A DNA stretch of 14,497 nt from an uncultured Bacilli bacterium (GCA_904502205.1 CAJGDR010000021.1:1-14497), one strand, 5' to 3'. Shown: positions 1 through 7,441, counted from the first letter of the stretch. Notes: generated by a model from the sequence alone, not told the origin. A program made the numbers and translations.

Positions 1-827
1 ATCATTAGATCAAATAATTTTGATACTAATCCTCTTAAAGCATCGTAATTATAGAAATCAATTCCTTCGCTACCTAGAACACCAAGTTCTTCAACGATAA
101 CGACCATATCAAGAATAACTTCGATATCTGCTTGCCAATCTTCAGCAACTAAATTTGTAAGTTTTAAAATGTTTTTAAATTCTTCAAAGTTTAATTTGCC
201 TAATTGGAATTCTTTAGCTATATCAACGATTTCAACTACAACATCGATGAATAAATCACTACCAACAAGTTTCTTTAACATTGCTTCAATGATATCCATT
301 TTGTCAGAATCTTGAAGAATAGTAGCAATATCAAGATTAGCTAAATCTAATTCCATTGTTTGGAATAATTCATAAATGTCAACTAAGTTAACTAATTCAT
401 TTTCCCATGTAATTCCATCAGTAGAAATAATATGATCTTTTGGCCATTCACCAACAAATCCTTTAGTCATTTCTAAGTAAAGTGCAGCATTGATAACAAC
501 AGGCATTAACTTAGCGATAAAGTCAGTAGCACCAATGTTTGCAACTACATCTCTTAATACATCAGAATTTAATTTTAATGGATCAAAATTTTGAGTAATG
601 TCTCCAAGTTCTAATGCAATTCTAAGAGCATCTAAAATTAATGGTAAATCACGAGACCAATCAACCGTAGCTAGGCTATCTAATGTTTGACCAGATGGTT
701 CTAATAAATCTGATACCATTTTTAAGTTGCCAGCAAATTCTATTGCTGCGGGCATGATTTCATAGAATAATTTAAAGTCTTTTAGTATTTCAAAAATACG
801 ATCTTGTTTTACATCACTTAATGACCA
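1..827 (-). repeat. Protein-level Trp-helix repeats in the left-edge paralogue
   Basis: Trp-led helices occur at W354, W410, W494 and W584 of the left-edge protein (CCA at 825-827, 657-659, 405-407 and 135-137). Examples are WSRDLPLILDAL and WENELVNLVDIY. Steps are 56, 84 and 90 residues. They resemble the units of the neighbouring 907-residue protein, and the series probably continues beyond the edge. Confidence 0.5.
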
Positions 828-1886
828 GATGTCAATTGGAATTGCTTTATCTGGTGCATAAGCCTCAGGTAAGATATTCGCAATTTGAACTAATTTAATT
901 AATTCTTCACGAACATAAATTGTTTGAGTACTAGTTTCAATCTTTAGAAGATTATCAAATAGTGTTTCATCCAATGGTTTTCCTAAGAAGTATTCACTTG
1001 AACCAATAATTTCAGCAACAATACCTGAATCATATTCATCTGCAAATTCGAATACCCAATCAAGTAATTCATTATTGCCTTCAGCAACTTTGTCAGTTGT
1101 TTGTTGTCCGCCACCCATGATATCCATAACCATGTCGACAGTTTCTGGTTCAACTTCACTTACAATTGATAATAAGCCAGTGATAGGTACACAGATTAAT
1201 AAAACAGTTAAAGCACCTCTTAATAATCCAAGTCCAGCTGCCCAACCACGTCTTTTACCCTTACGAACTTTTTTAGGATTACGACTTAAAGTTACGACAA
1301 CTTCACCATCATAAATATCTGACTTAACTACAACTACACCTTCATCAAGACCAGTTTCACGTTTTGCTTCTCTTTCATTACGTTTGCGTCTTCTACTTCT
1401 AATTGTGCATAGACGAATGATAGAACCGATAATGAATGATAGTAAGCGAATTAGGATACACAATACGTACACAACGATTGTTCCAACCAATATCAATACG
1501 AATCTTAATACAAATTCTAAGACACTCATTACTAGTGAGTAAGTTTTAGTTCCTTCAACTAGTAGATTTTTAACATCTGGCACTAGTCCTCCGGCTACCT
1601 CAACTATTAATTCTCTTAACGATGTGAATGTTAATTTATCACTCAAATTTAAGATTCCCGATAGTAAATCGCTTAACATTGTAGTAGCAAATGCAGGTAA
1701 TTCAGCATCTAAAAGTAATGCAACATTACCTAATACGAGCCATACTAACCCTAGTAAGACTACGAAAACAATCATTAGTTTTAATTCCCTTTTAAAACCC
1801 GCAAGGAACCCAACTAATGTAGATAATGCTAATATCCCTAATGCAGCTAGTCCGAATATTAACATTATTGTGTTTACACTTGGCAT
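1..1886 (-). CDS. CvpA-like membrane protein with Trp-helix repeat ectodomain (3' end off window)
   Basis: An open frame starts at the ATG at 1886 and runs without a stop to the left edge (628 codons seen). The ATG follows an AAAGAGGTG ribosome binding site at a normal distance. Four hydrophobic segments are visible at about residues 7-30, 36-59, 117-157 (long, perhaps a hairpin) and 217-243. The first turn, GFLAGFKREL, resembles the G-x-x-x-G-[FR] turn of CvpA-type proteins. A strongly basic stretch (about 163-213) separates the third and fourth segments. By the positive-inside rule the tail after residue 243 is outside the cell. That tail carries Trp-led helices at W277, W354, W410, W494 and W584, the last three spaced 84-90 residues apart. 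It looks like a paralogue of the next gene. Function unknown. A CvpA superfamily link is inferred from N-terminal topology and motif only, and the full length is not visible. Confidence 0.85.
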   Translation of the reverse strand, partial: MPSVNTIMLIFGLAALGILALSTLVGFLAGFKRELKLMIVFVVLLGLVWLVLGNVALLLDAELPAFATTMLSDLLSGILNLSDKLTFTSLRELIVEVAGGLVPDVKNLLVEGTKTYSLVMSVLEFVLRFVLILVGTIVVYVLCILIRLLSFIIGSIIRLCTIRSRRRKRNEREAKRETGLDEGVVVVKSDIYDGEVVVTLSRNPKKVRKGKRRGWAAGLGLLRGALTVLLICVPITGLLSIVSEVEPETVDMVMDIMGGGQQTTDKVAEGNNELLDWVFEFADEYDSGIVAEIIGSSEYFLGKPLDETLFDNLLKIETSTQTIYVREELIKLVQIANILPEAYAPDKAIPIDIWSLSDVKQDRIFEILKDFKLFYEIMPAAIEFAGNLKMVSDLLEPSGQTLDSLATVDWSRDLPLILDALRIALELGDITQNFDPLKLNSDVLRDVVANIGATDFIAKLMPVVINAALYLEMTKGFVGEWPKDHIISTDGITWENELVNLVDIYELFQTMELDLANLDIATILQDSDKMDIIEAMLKKLVGSDLFIDVVVEIVDIAKEFQLGKLNFEEFKNILKLTNLVAEDWQADIEVILDMVVIVEELGVLGSEGIDFYNYDALRGLVSKLFDLM

Positions 1887-1921
1887 AAACGTACACCTCT
1901 TTCTTTAAGATTTACTCTCTT

Positions 1922-1950
1922 ATTTTACCAAAAAATCGATTTCTTGTAAA
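1922..1950 (-). promoter_or_regulatory. Sigma-A-type promoter of the left-edge CvpA-like gene
   Basis: On the minus strand there is a TTTACA -35 box (1945-1950), a 17-base spacer and a TAAAAT -10 box (1922-1927), each one mismatch from consensus. It lies about 35 bases upstream of the start codon at 1886 and gives a short leader carrying the ribosome binding site. So this gene has its own promoter although it follows its paralogue on the same strand. Confidence 0.65.
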
Positions 1951-2094
1951 GTGAAGTATTTAGTTTTCGTATTATTTTTTAAAATTTTAATTTTAAAAAG
2001 TAAAAACGTTTTCTTTATCACTTTTAATTGATATTTTAATTTTTAACGAAAATTTCCTATATTATTTCTAGACTATTTTATTTATATAATAAAC

Positions 2095-2134
2095 AAAAAA
2101 GAACTATATTTTAACAAAAATATAGTTCTTTTTT
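2095..2134 (-). terminator. Intrinsic terminator after the 907-residue CvpA-like gene
   Basis: This is a perfect inverted repeat: GAACTATATTTT (2101-2112) pairs with 2117-2128 around a four-base loop, extended by an A run (2095-2100) against a T run (2129-2134). It starts 26 bases after the stop codon at 2160. The flanking A and T runs would let it work in either direction, but only the minus-strand gene needs it. The stem is AT-rich, so strength is uncertain. Confidence 0.75.
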
Positions 2135-2159
2135 ATCCATAAATTAAGTAAAAATTTTA

Positions 2160-3926
2160 TTATTGTTGAAACACAATATCGCAAATTTCATTAGCAGCTT
2201 CGCTTGCTAAAGTACCTTTATTAGAGTGTGCAACTACCACTAATGCAGTAGTAAAATCACCACCAAATCCTGAATTAAATCCTTCAATTAATCTGTTCAA
2301 ATCATCAATTTCGTGTTTCCAATTTCTTTCATATAATTGATCATTAGTAAGCGGTTGACCACCATTAATATAATCTTTTAATGTGATTATATTACCATTA
2401 TAATCAAAAGAGATATTAGCGATTTTTTCGTTAATTGTACCTGCAATATCAAAGTATTTTTTTGCAATTTCTGATGTTTGTAATTGACTAACTACAGTAT
2501 CATTTTGAATCGATGCATTAATATTATAATCTCTAATAATAACTAATTCATTACTATAGTCATATCTTGACCAATCATCATTTTCAGCTTGAATACTATC
2601 TATGAAACCATTATTTTCTGGTGTTTTAAGTAGTCCATTTTCCGATAATATTTCAAGAATAATTTCGTTAAAGATATTATCATCAATAGTAACATCTCCA
2701 TCATTTCTAAGATCATTTCCAAAGATATATGACTGTTTCATTTGTTCTAAAACATTAGCCAAATTATATGTTTCATTTTTAATACTAAATCTATTAAAAT
2801 ATATGTTATTCAATTGTTTTATAATTTCTATTAATCTTGTTATTTCTTGGTCCCATTCATCTTTGTTTGAATCATAACCACCGCTTGAATTAATATCATA
2901 TATTTTGTCTAATACATTTATTTCTAAACTAGCTCCATATAAAGCATTATTAATCATCGGCATAAGACTATCTAATGAAACTATTTCTAATTGATTAATC
3001 TTTTTTAGTTTTTCTTGTAAGTCAACTAATTGTTTATTTGTCATTGATTCAAACTCAATGTTAATCAATGATTGCATATCATCATATAACTCAATTACTT
3101 TTAGAATCTGTTCTTGAGCCCATTCAGTATGAGCTTCTTCAGAAAGTTCGTATGCAATTAGTTTTTCACTTTTCCAATTATCAAGCCCCAATTGAGACAT
3201 TGTATTAGATATCATACCTATTAAACTATCTTTAATCAATTGAGATTTTGTAATCTTTTCAACGATATTTTTAGTTTGATCATAATTTTCTTCTTTCATG
3301 ATTAAACTAAACAAATCTGCCTCAGCAATATTTTGATAACCAGCATCTGAAATTAATTTAAATAAATCAACCATTATGCCCTTAATATTATTTATTTCAG
3401 TATCCCAATTTACATTATCATAATTTAATTTCAATCCAATTTGTTCAAGCGTAACATCTATATCAGTAAATTCAACAATTGCTTGAACAATATCAGCTTC
3501 ATTATTTTTAACTGTAGATAAATTAAATACATTTTTAATTAAACTATCAACTACATCATAATTATTTAGAATATTAAATTCACCATTTTCAGAAAACATG
3601 ATTTCATATAAATCATTAAGAATAAAGCCTATTGTTGAAAGATCTTTAGTTAAATCAAGTTTAGTTAAATCTAAAACATGTGCAAGATTTCCTAGTTCTT
3701 CACTATTAGATATAATTGATTCTTGAACTAGATCATTTAAATAAACTAATATTACATCTTTGAAAACACCTGAATTATTTAAAGAAGTTCCAATGTTTTT
3801 TAAAGCTAATGGGAGATTCGGATTTCCTAACATACTTTTTGGATTTTCTAAATCAATATTTACTGTATCAACAAACTCACATAAAGCTCTTAAAATATCT
3901 ACAATATTTTGTTTTTCAACAGACCA
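2160..3926 (-). repeat. Protein-level tandem repeats of about 90 residues, W-x-x-E helices
   Basis: About seven degenerate units in the tail of the 907-residue protein begin with a helix such as WDTEINNIKGIM, WDQEITRLIEII or WKHEIDDLNRLI. The Trp codons (CCA on the plus strand) fall at regular intervals; the first is at 3924-3926. Within units a second helix of the type L-x-D-S-L-x-x-x-I is often seen. The repeat is visible only in translation; the DNA copies have diverged. Confidence 0.6.
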
Positions 3927-4883
3927 ATCAGTTTCAATTAATTTATCGAAATCAATATTTTCCTCTGATGCTTCTAATCGAACAATTTCAATAATACTTG
4001 GAATTGTAACATTTAATAGTTCACTTTCTCTAAATCCAAGTAAGATTGTTTCACTATTTTCTAATATGTTATCAATTATCTTATTCTCATCATCAATATT
4101 ATTCCAAATAATCCCAACTAATAAACTATGATAATCAATTTCATTTTTTAAATTAATTGTTCCGTATGATGTTTTTATTTCAATTAGTTTTCCAGTAAAC
4201 TCAGATTGTAATTTAAATTCATCACCAAAAACTGTTTTTGCAATACTTAAAGCAAAGCCACTTGTTAATTCTTCAAATGAATCATTGTCGCTATTACTCA
4301 TTTCTTCTTTTTGATCAGCTTTATCAAAATCAATTTCTTTAACAACATGATTTGCCATTCCAAGAATACCAAAAACTGGTGCTGTCAAGAAGAACATTAA
4401 TATAACATAAGATGCAAAAGATACTCCTAATGCTATAAATCTAAATCCAATTGTTTTTCCTTTACCAATTGGAATAATAACTCTAAGTAGTAACTTTAAT
4501 AAAGGTTTAACTATAATTAAACCAACAATTAAAAGCAATAAATATGCAGGTAAACGCATAATACCAATTGATGCAGATGTTACAAGTTCTAGTGTTGCTG
4601 GTATTTGATCAGTGGTTACACTTAATTCTTCAACAAACATATCACTTAATAATTTAGATAAAGTCATTGGTGAATCATCACCCGTAATAAAAGATATATC
4701 AAAACCTGCTAATGTTTTTGCGATCATACCACAAAATGAAATAGCTAGAATTATCACTACAAAATTTGCAATTAAATTATTTAAAGATTTTTTAAAACCT
4801 CTTAAAAAACCTAATAGCAAGCTCAAAACAAAAGTAGCTATTAATACAATATTTACAATTATTGAAACTAAACTAAAGTCCAT
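2160..4883 (-). CDS. CvpA-like membrane protein with about 90-residue Trp-helix repeats
   Basis: The protein has 907 residues from the ATG at 4883. An in-frame GTG at 4892 lies inside the AGAGGTGA ribosome binding site, so it is not the start. Membrane segments are at about 5-27, 35-58, 110-137 and 147-175. The first turn GFLRGFKKSL matches the CvpA-type G-x-x-RG motif. Basic loops after helices 1 and 3 and acidic loops after 2 and 4 predict that the tail (176-907) is extracellular. The tail holds Trp-led amphipathic helices of the form W-x-x-E-[IL] at W320, W493, W588, W677, W771 and W855, plus a Trp-less copy at L411. The steps are 91, 82, 95, 89, 94 and 84 residues, so this is a degenerate tandem repeat. 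The upstream paralogue shares the architecture. CvpA proteins are usually about 160-180 residues, so most of this protein is something else. I do not recognise a function; adhesion, wall binding or envelope scaffolding are guesses. Confidence 0.88.
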   Translation of the reverse strand: MDFSLVSIIVNIVLIATFVLSLLLGFLRGFKKSLNNLIANFVVIILAISFCGMIAKTLAGFDISFITGDDSPMTLSKLLSDMFVEELSVTTDQIPATLELVTSASIGIMRLPAYLLLLIVGLIIVKPLLKLLLRVIIPIGKGKTIGFRFIALGVSFASYVILMFFLTAPVFGILGMANHVVKEIDFDKADQKEEMSNSDNDSFEELTSGFALSIAKTVFGDEFKLQSEFTGKLIEIKTSYGTINLKNEIDYHSLLVGIIWNNIDDENKIIDNILENSETILLGFRESELLNVTIPSIIEIVRLEASEENIDFDKLIETDWSVEKQNIVDILRALCEFVDTVNIDLENPKSMLGNPNLPLALKNIGTSLNNSGVFKDVILVYLNDLVQESIISNSEELGNLAHVLDLTKLDLTKDLSTIGFILNDLYEIMFSENGEFNILNNYDVVDSLIKNVFNLSTVKNNEADIVQAIVEFTDIDVTLEQIGLKLNYDNVNWDTEINNIKGIMVDLFKLISDAGYQNIAEADLFSLIMKEENYDQTKNIVEKITKSQLIKDSLIGMISNTMSQLGLDNWKSEKLIAYELSEEAHTEWAQEQILKVIELYDDMQSLINIEFESMTNKQLVDLQEKLKKINQLEIVSLDSLMPMINNALYGASLEINVLDKIYDINSSGGYDSNKDEWDQEITRLIEIIKQLNNIYFNRFSIKNETYNLANVLEQMKQSYIFGNDLRNDGDVTIDDNIFNEIILEILSENGLLKTPENNGFIDSIQAENDDWSRYDYSNELVIIRDYNINASIQNDTVVSQLQTSEIAKKYFDIAGTINEKIANISFDYNGNIITLKDYINGGQPLTNDQLYERNWKHEIDDLNRLIEGFNSGFGGDFTTALVVVAHSNKGTLASEAANEICDIVFQQ

Positions 4884-4889
4884 ATAATT

Positions 4890-4896
4890 CACCTCT
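4890..4896 (-). promoter_or_regulatory. Ribosome binding site that fixes the start of the 907-residue gene
   Basis: The minus strand reads AGAGGTG at 4896-4890, followed six bases later by the ATG at 4883. The alternative GTG start at 4892 is part of this Shine-Dalgarno sequence and has no site of its own, so the ATG is chosen. Confidence 0.7.
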
Positions 4897-4904
4897 TTTT
4901 TATT

Positions 4905-4933
4905 ATTATAACATATTAAAAAAAGAGTGTCTT
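4905..4933 (-). promoter_or_regulatory. Extended -10 promoter of the 907-residue gene
   Basis: In the 54-base gap after murA, the minus strand has TGTTATAAT: an exact TATAAT at 4905-4910 preceded by the TG of an extended -10. A weak -35 (AAGACA, 4928-4933) lies 17 bases upstream. No convincing terminator separates murA from this promoter, so read-through from murA is also possible. Confidence 0.55.
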
Positions 4934-4937
4934 ATTA

Positions 4938-6179
4938 TTAACTAATAAATTCAGTTATTTGAATTCCAATTTTTTTCAATTTAATTATTGGTTGTTCATA
5001 ACCCCGAAGTAATATTTTTGCGTTTTCAACAGTAGTTTCACCGCTTGCAATACTACCTGCTATAATTAATGAAAAAGCCATTCTTAAATCTTTTGCTCTT
5101 ACGTTTGATCCAATTAAAGAAGATTTATTTATAATTATTGAATTATTCATTTGTTGAATTTTTGCTTTCATTTTTCTCAACTCTTCAACGTGACTTATTC
5201 GATCTGGGTAAATATAATCTTTGACAATTGAACGTTTATTAGCACATAACAATACAGTTGATAATATCGGCTGTAAGTCAGTTGGAAAACTTGGATATTC
5301 ATTGATTTCAAGTTTAATACTCTTAATGTTACCACTTTTAACAATTATGGTTTCATCATGAATATTTACAATACAACCCAAATCCCTAATGACATTTATA
5401 ACACTTTCCATATATTTTATTGGACTATTTTTAATTATTAGATGACTATTAGGAATTGCTGATGCTAACAACATATAACTTCCAGTTTCAATTCTATCAG
5501 ATATAATTTTATAAGATGTTGAATATTTTAAATTACTTGTAAATATATATATTGATTTATTAGTATTTATAATAGTAACACCAATCTTTTTTAAAAACTT
5601 AATGGTTTCTAAAACTTCTGGTTCAACTGAAACATTAACAAGATTAATTGGATGATTAGAGTTAGTACAAGCAATAAGTGTATTAATAGTTGTTCCAACT
5701 GATTTTTTTGTAAAACATATTTTGTTTTTCGAATCTTTTTCTTTCTTTATATATAAAGTATCATTATATTCATCAATAACATATCCTAAATCTTCAAATG
5801 CTTTTATGTGCATATTAATTGGTCTATCACTAAAATTACATCCGCCTGGCAATCTGATCGAGCACACATTATATCTTGCAAGGCATGCTCCTATTAAATA
5901 ATATGATGCTCTAAATTTTGTAACATCAATTGATTCAATAATTGGATTAAAAGACTTAGCTTTAATAATTAGTTTATGTTTTTCTCTTTTTACATAAACA
6001 CCCATACTTTTTATGATGTCAATCATTAATAAAACATCAGTTATTAAAGGTATGTTTTTTAATATTATTTTCTTTTTAGTAATTAAACAAGCAGCAATAA
6101 TTGGTAGTGCTGTATTTTTACTTCCACTAATATTTACTACCCCAGATAGTTTCTCACACTTAGTAATTTTTAATCTCAT
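4938..6179 (-). CDS. murA: UDP-N-acetylglucosamine 1-carboxyvinyltransferase
   Basis: MurA transfers the enolpyruvyl group of phosphoenolpyruvate to UDP-GlcNAc, the first committed step of peptidoglycan synthesis, in the cytoplasm. The 413 residues are close to the usual length (about 420). Key residues align by eye with E. coli MurA: K21-N22 in GSKNTALPI, catalytic Cys114 in RLPGGCNFSDRP (E. coli Cys115), R119, the YPSFPTDLQ loop with D301 (E. coli D305), R366 in DLRMAF, and R392 in LLRGYE (E. coli R397). DRIETGSYM (about 228-236) is also typical. The ATG at 6179 follows AAGGAG (6186-6191) at six bases. Several normally invariant positions differ (GAKN to GSKN, LRAS to LRMA), so it is a divergent but apparently complete enzyme. 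The Cys at 114 predicts fosfomycin sensitivity. An EPSP-synthase-fold relative with another substrate is unlikely given the intact Cys loop. Confidence 0.92.
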   Translation of the reverse strand: MRLKITKCEKLSGVVNISGSKNTALPIIAACLITKKKIILKNIPLITDVLLMIDIIKSMGVYVKREKHKLIIKAKSFNPIIESIDVTKFRASYYLIGACLARYNVCSIRLPGGCNFSDRPINMHIKAFEDLGYVIDEYNDTLYIKKEKDSKNKICFTKKSVGTTINTLIACTNSNHPINLVNVSVEPEVLETIKFLKKIGVTIINTNKSIYIFTSNLKYSTSYKIISDRIETGSYMLLASAIPNSHLIIKNSPIKYMESVINVIRDLGCIVNIHDETIIVKSGNIKSIKLEINEYPSFPTDLQPILSTVLLCANKRSIVKDYIYPDRISHVEELRKMKAKIQQMNNSIIINKSSLIGSNVRAKDLRMAFSLIIAGSIASGETTVENAKILLRGYEQPIIKLKKIGIQITEFIS

Positions 6180-6206
6180 GAAAGACTCCTTTTAATTTGA
6201 TATATC

Positions 6207-6235
6207 ATTATATTGCATTTTTTTGTTTTTTATGC
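6207..6235 (-). promoter_or_regulatory. Probable murA promoter
   Basis: The minus strand has an exact TATAAT at 6207-6212, 27 bases upstream of the murA start. The -35 position at 17-base spacing (6230-6235, GCATAA) is poor. The -10 abuts the -35 of the divergent promoter, so the two promoters overlap almost entirely. Confidence 0.45.
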
Positions 6236-6241
6236 TATGAT
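6213..6241 (+). promoter_or_regulatory. Promoter of the aspartase-like gene (extended -10)
   Basis: TTGCAT (6213-6218), a 17-base spacer and TATGAT (6236-6241) are present, with a TG one base before the -10 box making an extended -10. The predicted transcript starts about 25 bases before the GTG start codon. It occupies the same DNA as the opposing murA promoter, so polymerases should interfere. Confidence 0.6.
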
Positions 6242-6260
6242 ATTGTTGTATTCTTGAAAG

Positions 6261-6268
6261 AAGGTGAT
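6261..6268 (+). promoter_or_regulatory. Ribosome binding site that fixes the GTG start of the aspartase-like gene
   Basis: AAGGTGAT sits seven bases (from the AAGG core) before the GTG at 6272. The frame is open further upstream to an ATG at 6197, but that ATG lies upstream of the promoter -10, and the extra residues do not resemble the family. Confidence 0.65.
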
Positions 6269-6271
6269 AAT

Positions 6272-7402
6272 GTGCGATACAGAATCGAACATGATGCTTT
6301 AGGAGATAAACAAATTTCGGCTGAAGCATACTATGGAATACACACACTTCGTGGTAAAGAAAACTTCGAATTAACAAAACGTGGTCTTAATAGACAAATG
6401 ATAAAAGCCCTTGCTACTATCAAAAAATCCGCAGCACGCGCAAATGCAGATTTAGATTTATTACCTGAAGAATATGCTAAAGTTATTGGATTAAGTAGTG
6501 ATGAAATTTTAAATGGTCGTTTACACGGTCAATTCATTACTGATTTTATTCAGGGCGATAGTGGTTCAAGTATGAATATGAATGCAAATGAAGTTATCGC
6601 AAATCGTGCAAACGAAATGCTTGGTAGTAAAAAAGGATTATATGATCAAATTGATCCAATCAAACATGTCAATTTAGGCCAATCAGCATATGACGTCATT
6701 CCAACTGCAGGGAAGATTGCTTTAACTAGACAAACAAAAAAACTAATCGTTGAAATTAAGAAACTTGTAAATACTTTTACTGCTAAATCAAATCTATGTA
6801 AAAATGATTTAATTCAAAATGAAACATTAAGACAAACTTTTGATGCTTTTAGTTTAGTTTTAAATCGTGATATGAAGAGAATGGATTCAGCACTTGAAAG
6901 TCTTCTTGATTTGAATGTTGGTGTAAGTTTAGTTGGTGATCATTCTAAGTTCATTAAAAAGTTAGTTGCTTATATTTCTAAATTTACTGGTGAACCTTTT
7001 AGACCAGCTAAGAATTATATTGATTCTACAATCAACCTAGATTGTTTTTTACAATTAAGTTCTGCTCTTAAAACACTTGCTGTTGACTTATTAAAAATTT
7101 CTAACGATTTAAGATTTATTGGTGGTAACAATTATGGAGATATTAGTCTTCCACTTGTGCAAGAACTAATTACTAAAAAATCTGAAGTTGTAAATTCTAC
7201 TATTTTAGAAGCAGTTAACCAAGTATGTTTTTATGCTATCGGTTTAGATGCAACTATCACACATGCTATCGAACTTACTCAACTTGAAACAAACGAAAAT
7301 TTACCTATTATATTATATAGCTTATTTGAATCAATTAATACACTTCGTCGTGTAATTAGAACTTTTAGAGAAAAAGCTATTGAAGATATTATTATTAAAT
7401 AA
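6272..7402 (+). CDS. Aspartase/fumarase-superfamily protein lacking catalytic residues (probable pseudoenzyme)
   Basis: The 376 residues start at the GTG at 6272. The N-terminus (RYRIEHDALGDKQI, AEAYYGIHTLR) and GSSMNMNANEV (about 98-108) match aspartate ammonia-lyase closely, as does EAVNQVCFYAIG (about 313-324). The active-site parts are gone. The signature GSSIMPAKVNP of E. coli AspA is replaced, in a gap-free alignment, by LITKKSEVVNS (299-309), losing the catalytic Ser and the Lys. CQSTND is GQSAYD (136-141). The GRTQLQDAVP segment is deleted (DLIQNETLRQTF, about 180-191). The C-terminal domain, roughly 75-80 residues, is absent (E. coli AspA has 478 residues). The frame is intact with its own promoter, ribosome binding site and terminator, so a maintained non-enzymatic role is more likely than recent decay. 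Fold assignment is firm; the loss of activity is inferred by eye alignment. Not adenylosuccinate lyase by its N-terminus. Confidence 0.85.
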   Translation: MRYRIEHDALGDKQISAEAYYGIHTLRGKENFELTKRGLNRQMIKALATIKKSAARANADLDLLPEEYAKVIGLSSDEILNGRLHGQFITDFIQGDSGSSMNMNANEVIANRANEMLGSKKGLYDQIDPIKHVNLGQSAYDVIPTAGKIALTRQTKKLIVEIKKLVNTFTAKSNLCKNDLIQNETLRQTFDAFSLVLNRDMKRMDSALESLLDLNVGVSLVGDHSKFIKKLVAYISKFTGEPFRPAKNYIDSTINLDCFLQLSSALKTLAVDLLKISNDLRFIGGNNYGDISLPLVQELITKKSEVVNSTILEAVNQVCFYAIGLDATITHAIELTQLETNENLPIILYSLFESINTLRRVIRTFREKAIEDIIIK

Positions 7403-7405
7403 AAT

Positions 7406-7436
7406 AAAACCGTTCATTAATAAAATGAACGGTTTT
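7406..7436. terminator. Bidirectional intrinsic terminator between convergent genes
   Basis: AAAACCGTTCATT (7406-7418) pairs perfectly with 7424-7436 around a five-base loop, with T runs following on both strands. It begins just past the aspartase-like stop codon and ends six bases before the ATPase stop at 7442, so it serves both genes. Confidence 0.85.
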
Positions 7437-7441
7437 TTATT

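Noticed and set aside
1075..1908. Plus-strand open frames at 1075-1314 and 1624-1908
   Set aside because: They lie antisense to the left-edge membrane protein gene, lack ribosome binding sites and have no recognisable content.
2003..2012. AAAACGTTTT palindrome in the gap between the paralogous genes
   Set aside because: A ten-base palindrome in very AT-rich DNA is weak evidence, it does not match an operator I know, and it lies well upstream of the promoter.
1951..2094. Possible small gene or RNA in the AT-rich gap
   Set aside because: I found no supported start codon, ribosome binding site or stable structure other than the terminator and promoter already listed.
2602..4887. Several plus-strand frames of 60-123 codons opposite the 907-residue gene
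   Set aside because: They are antisense shadows of an AT-rich coding frame with a good start and ribosome binding site on the other strand.
4884..4892. GTG at 4892 as the start of the 907-residue protein
   Set aside because: The GTG is part of the AGAGGTGA Shine-Dalgarno sequence for the ATG at 4883.
6197..6271. Longer N-terminus of the aspartase-like protein from the ATG at 6197
   Set aside because: The extra 25 codons include the promoter, and the family N-terminus begins right after the GTG at 6272, which has a good ribosome binding site.
6192..6377. Minus-strand 61-codon frame over the murA/aspartase-like divergent region
   Set aside because: It overlaps both promoters and the start of the aspartase-like gene, and has no ribosome binding site or family resemblance.
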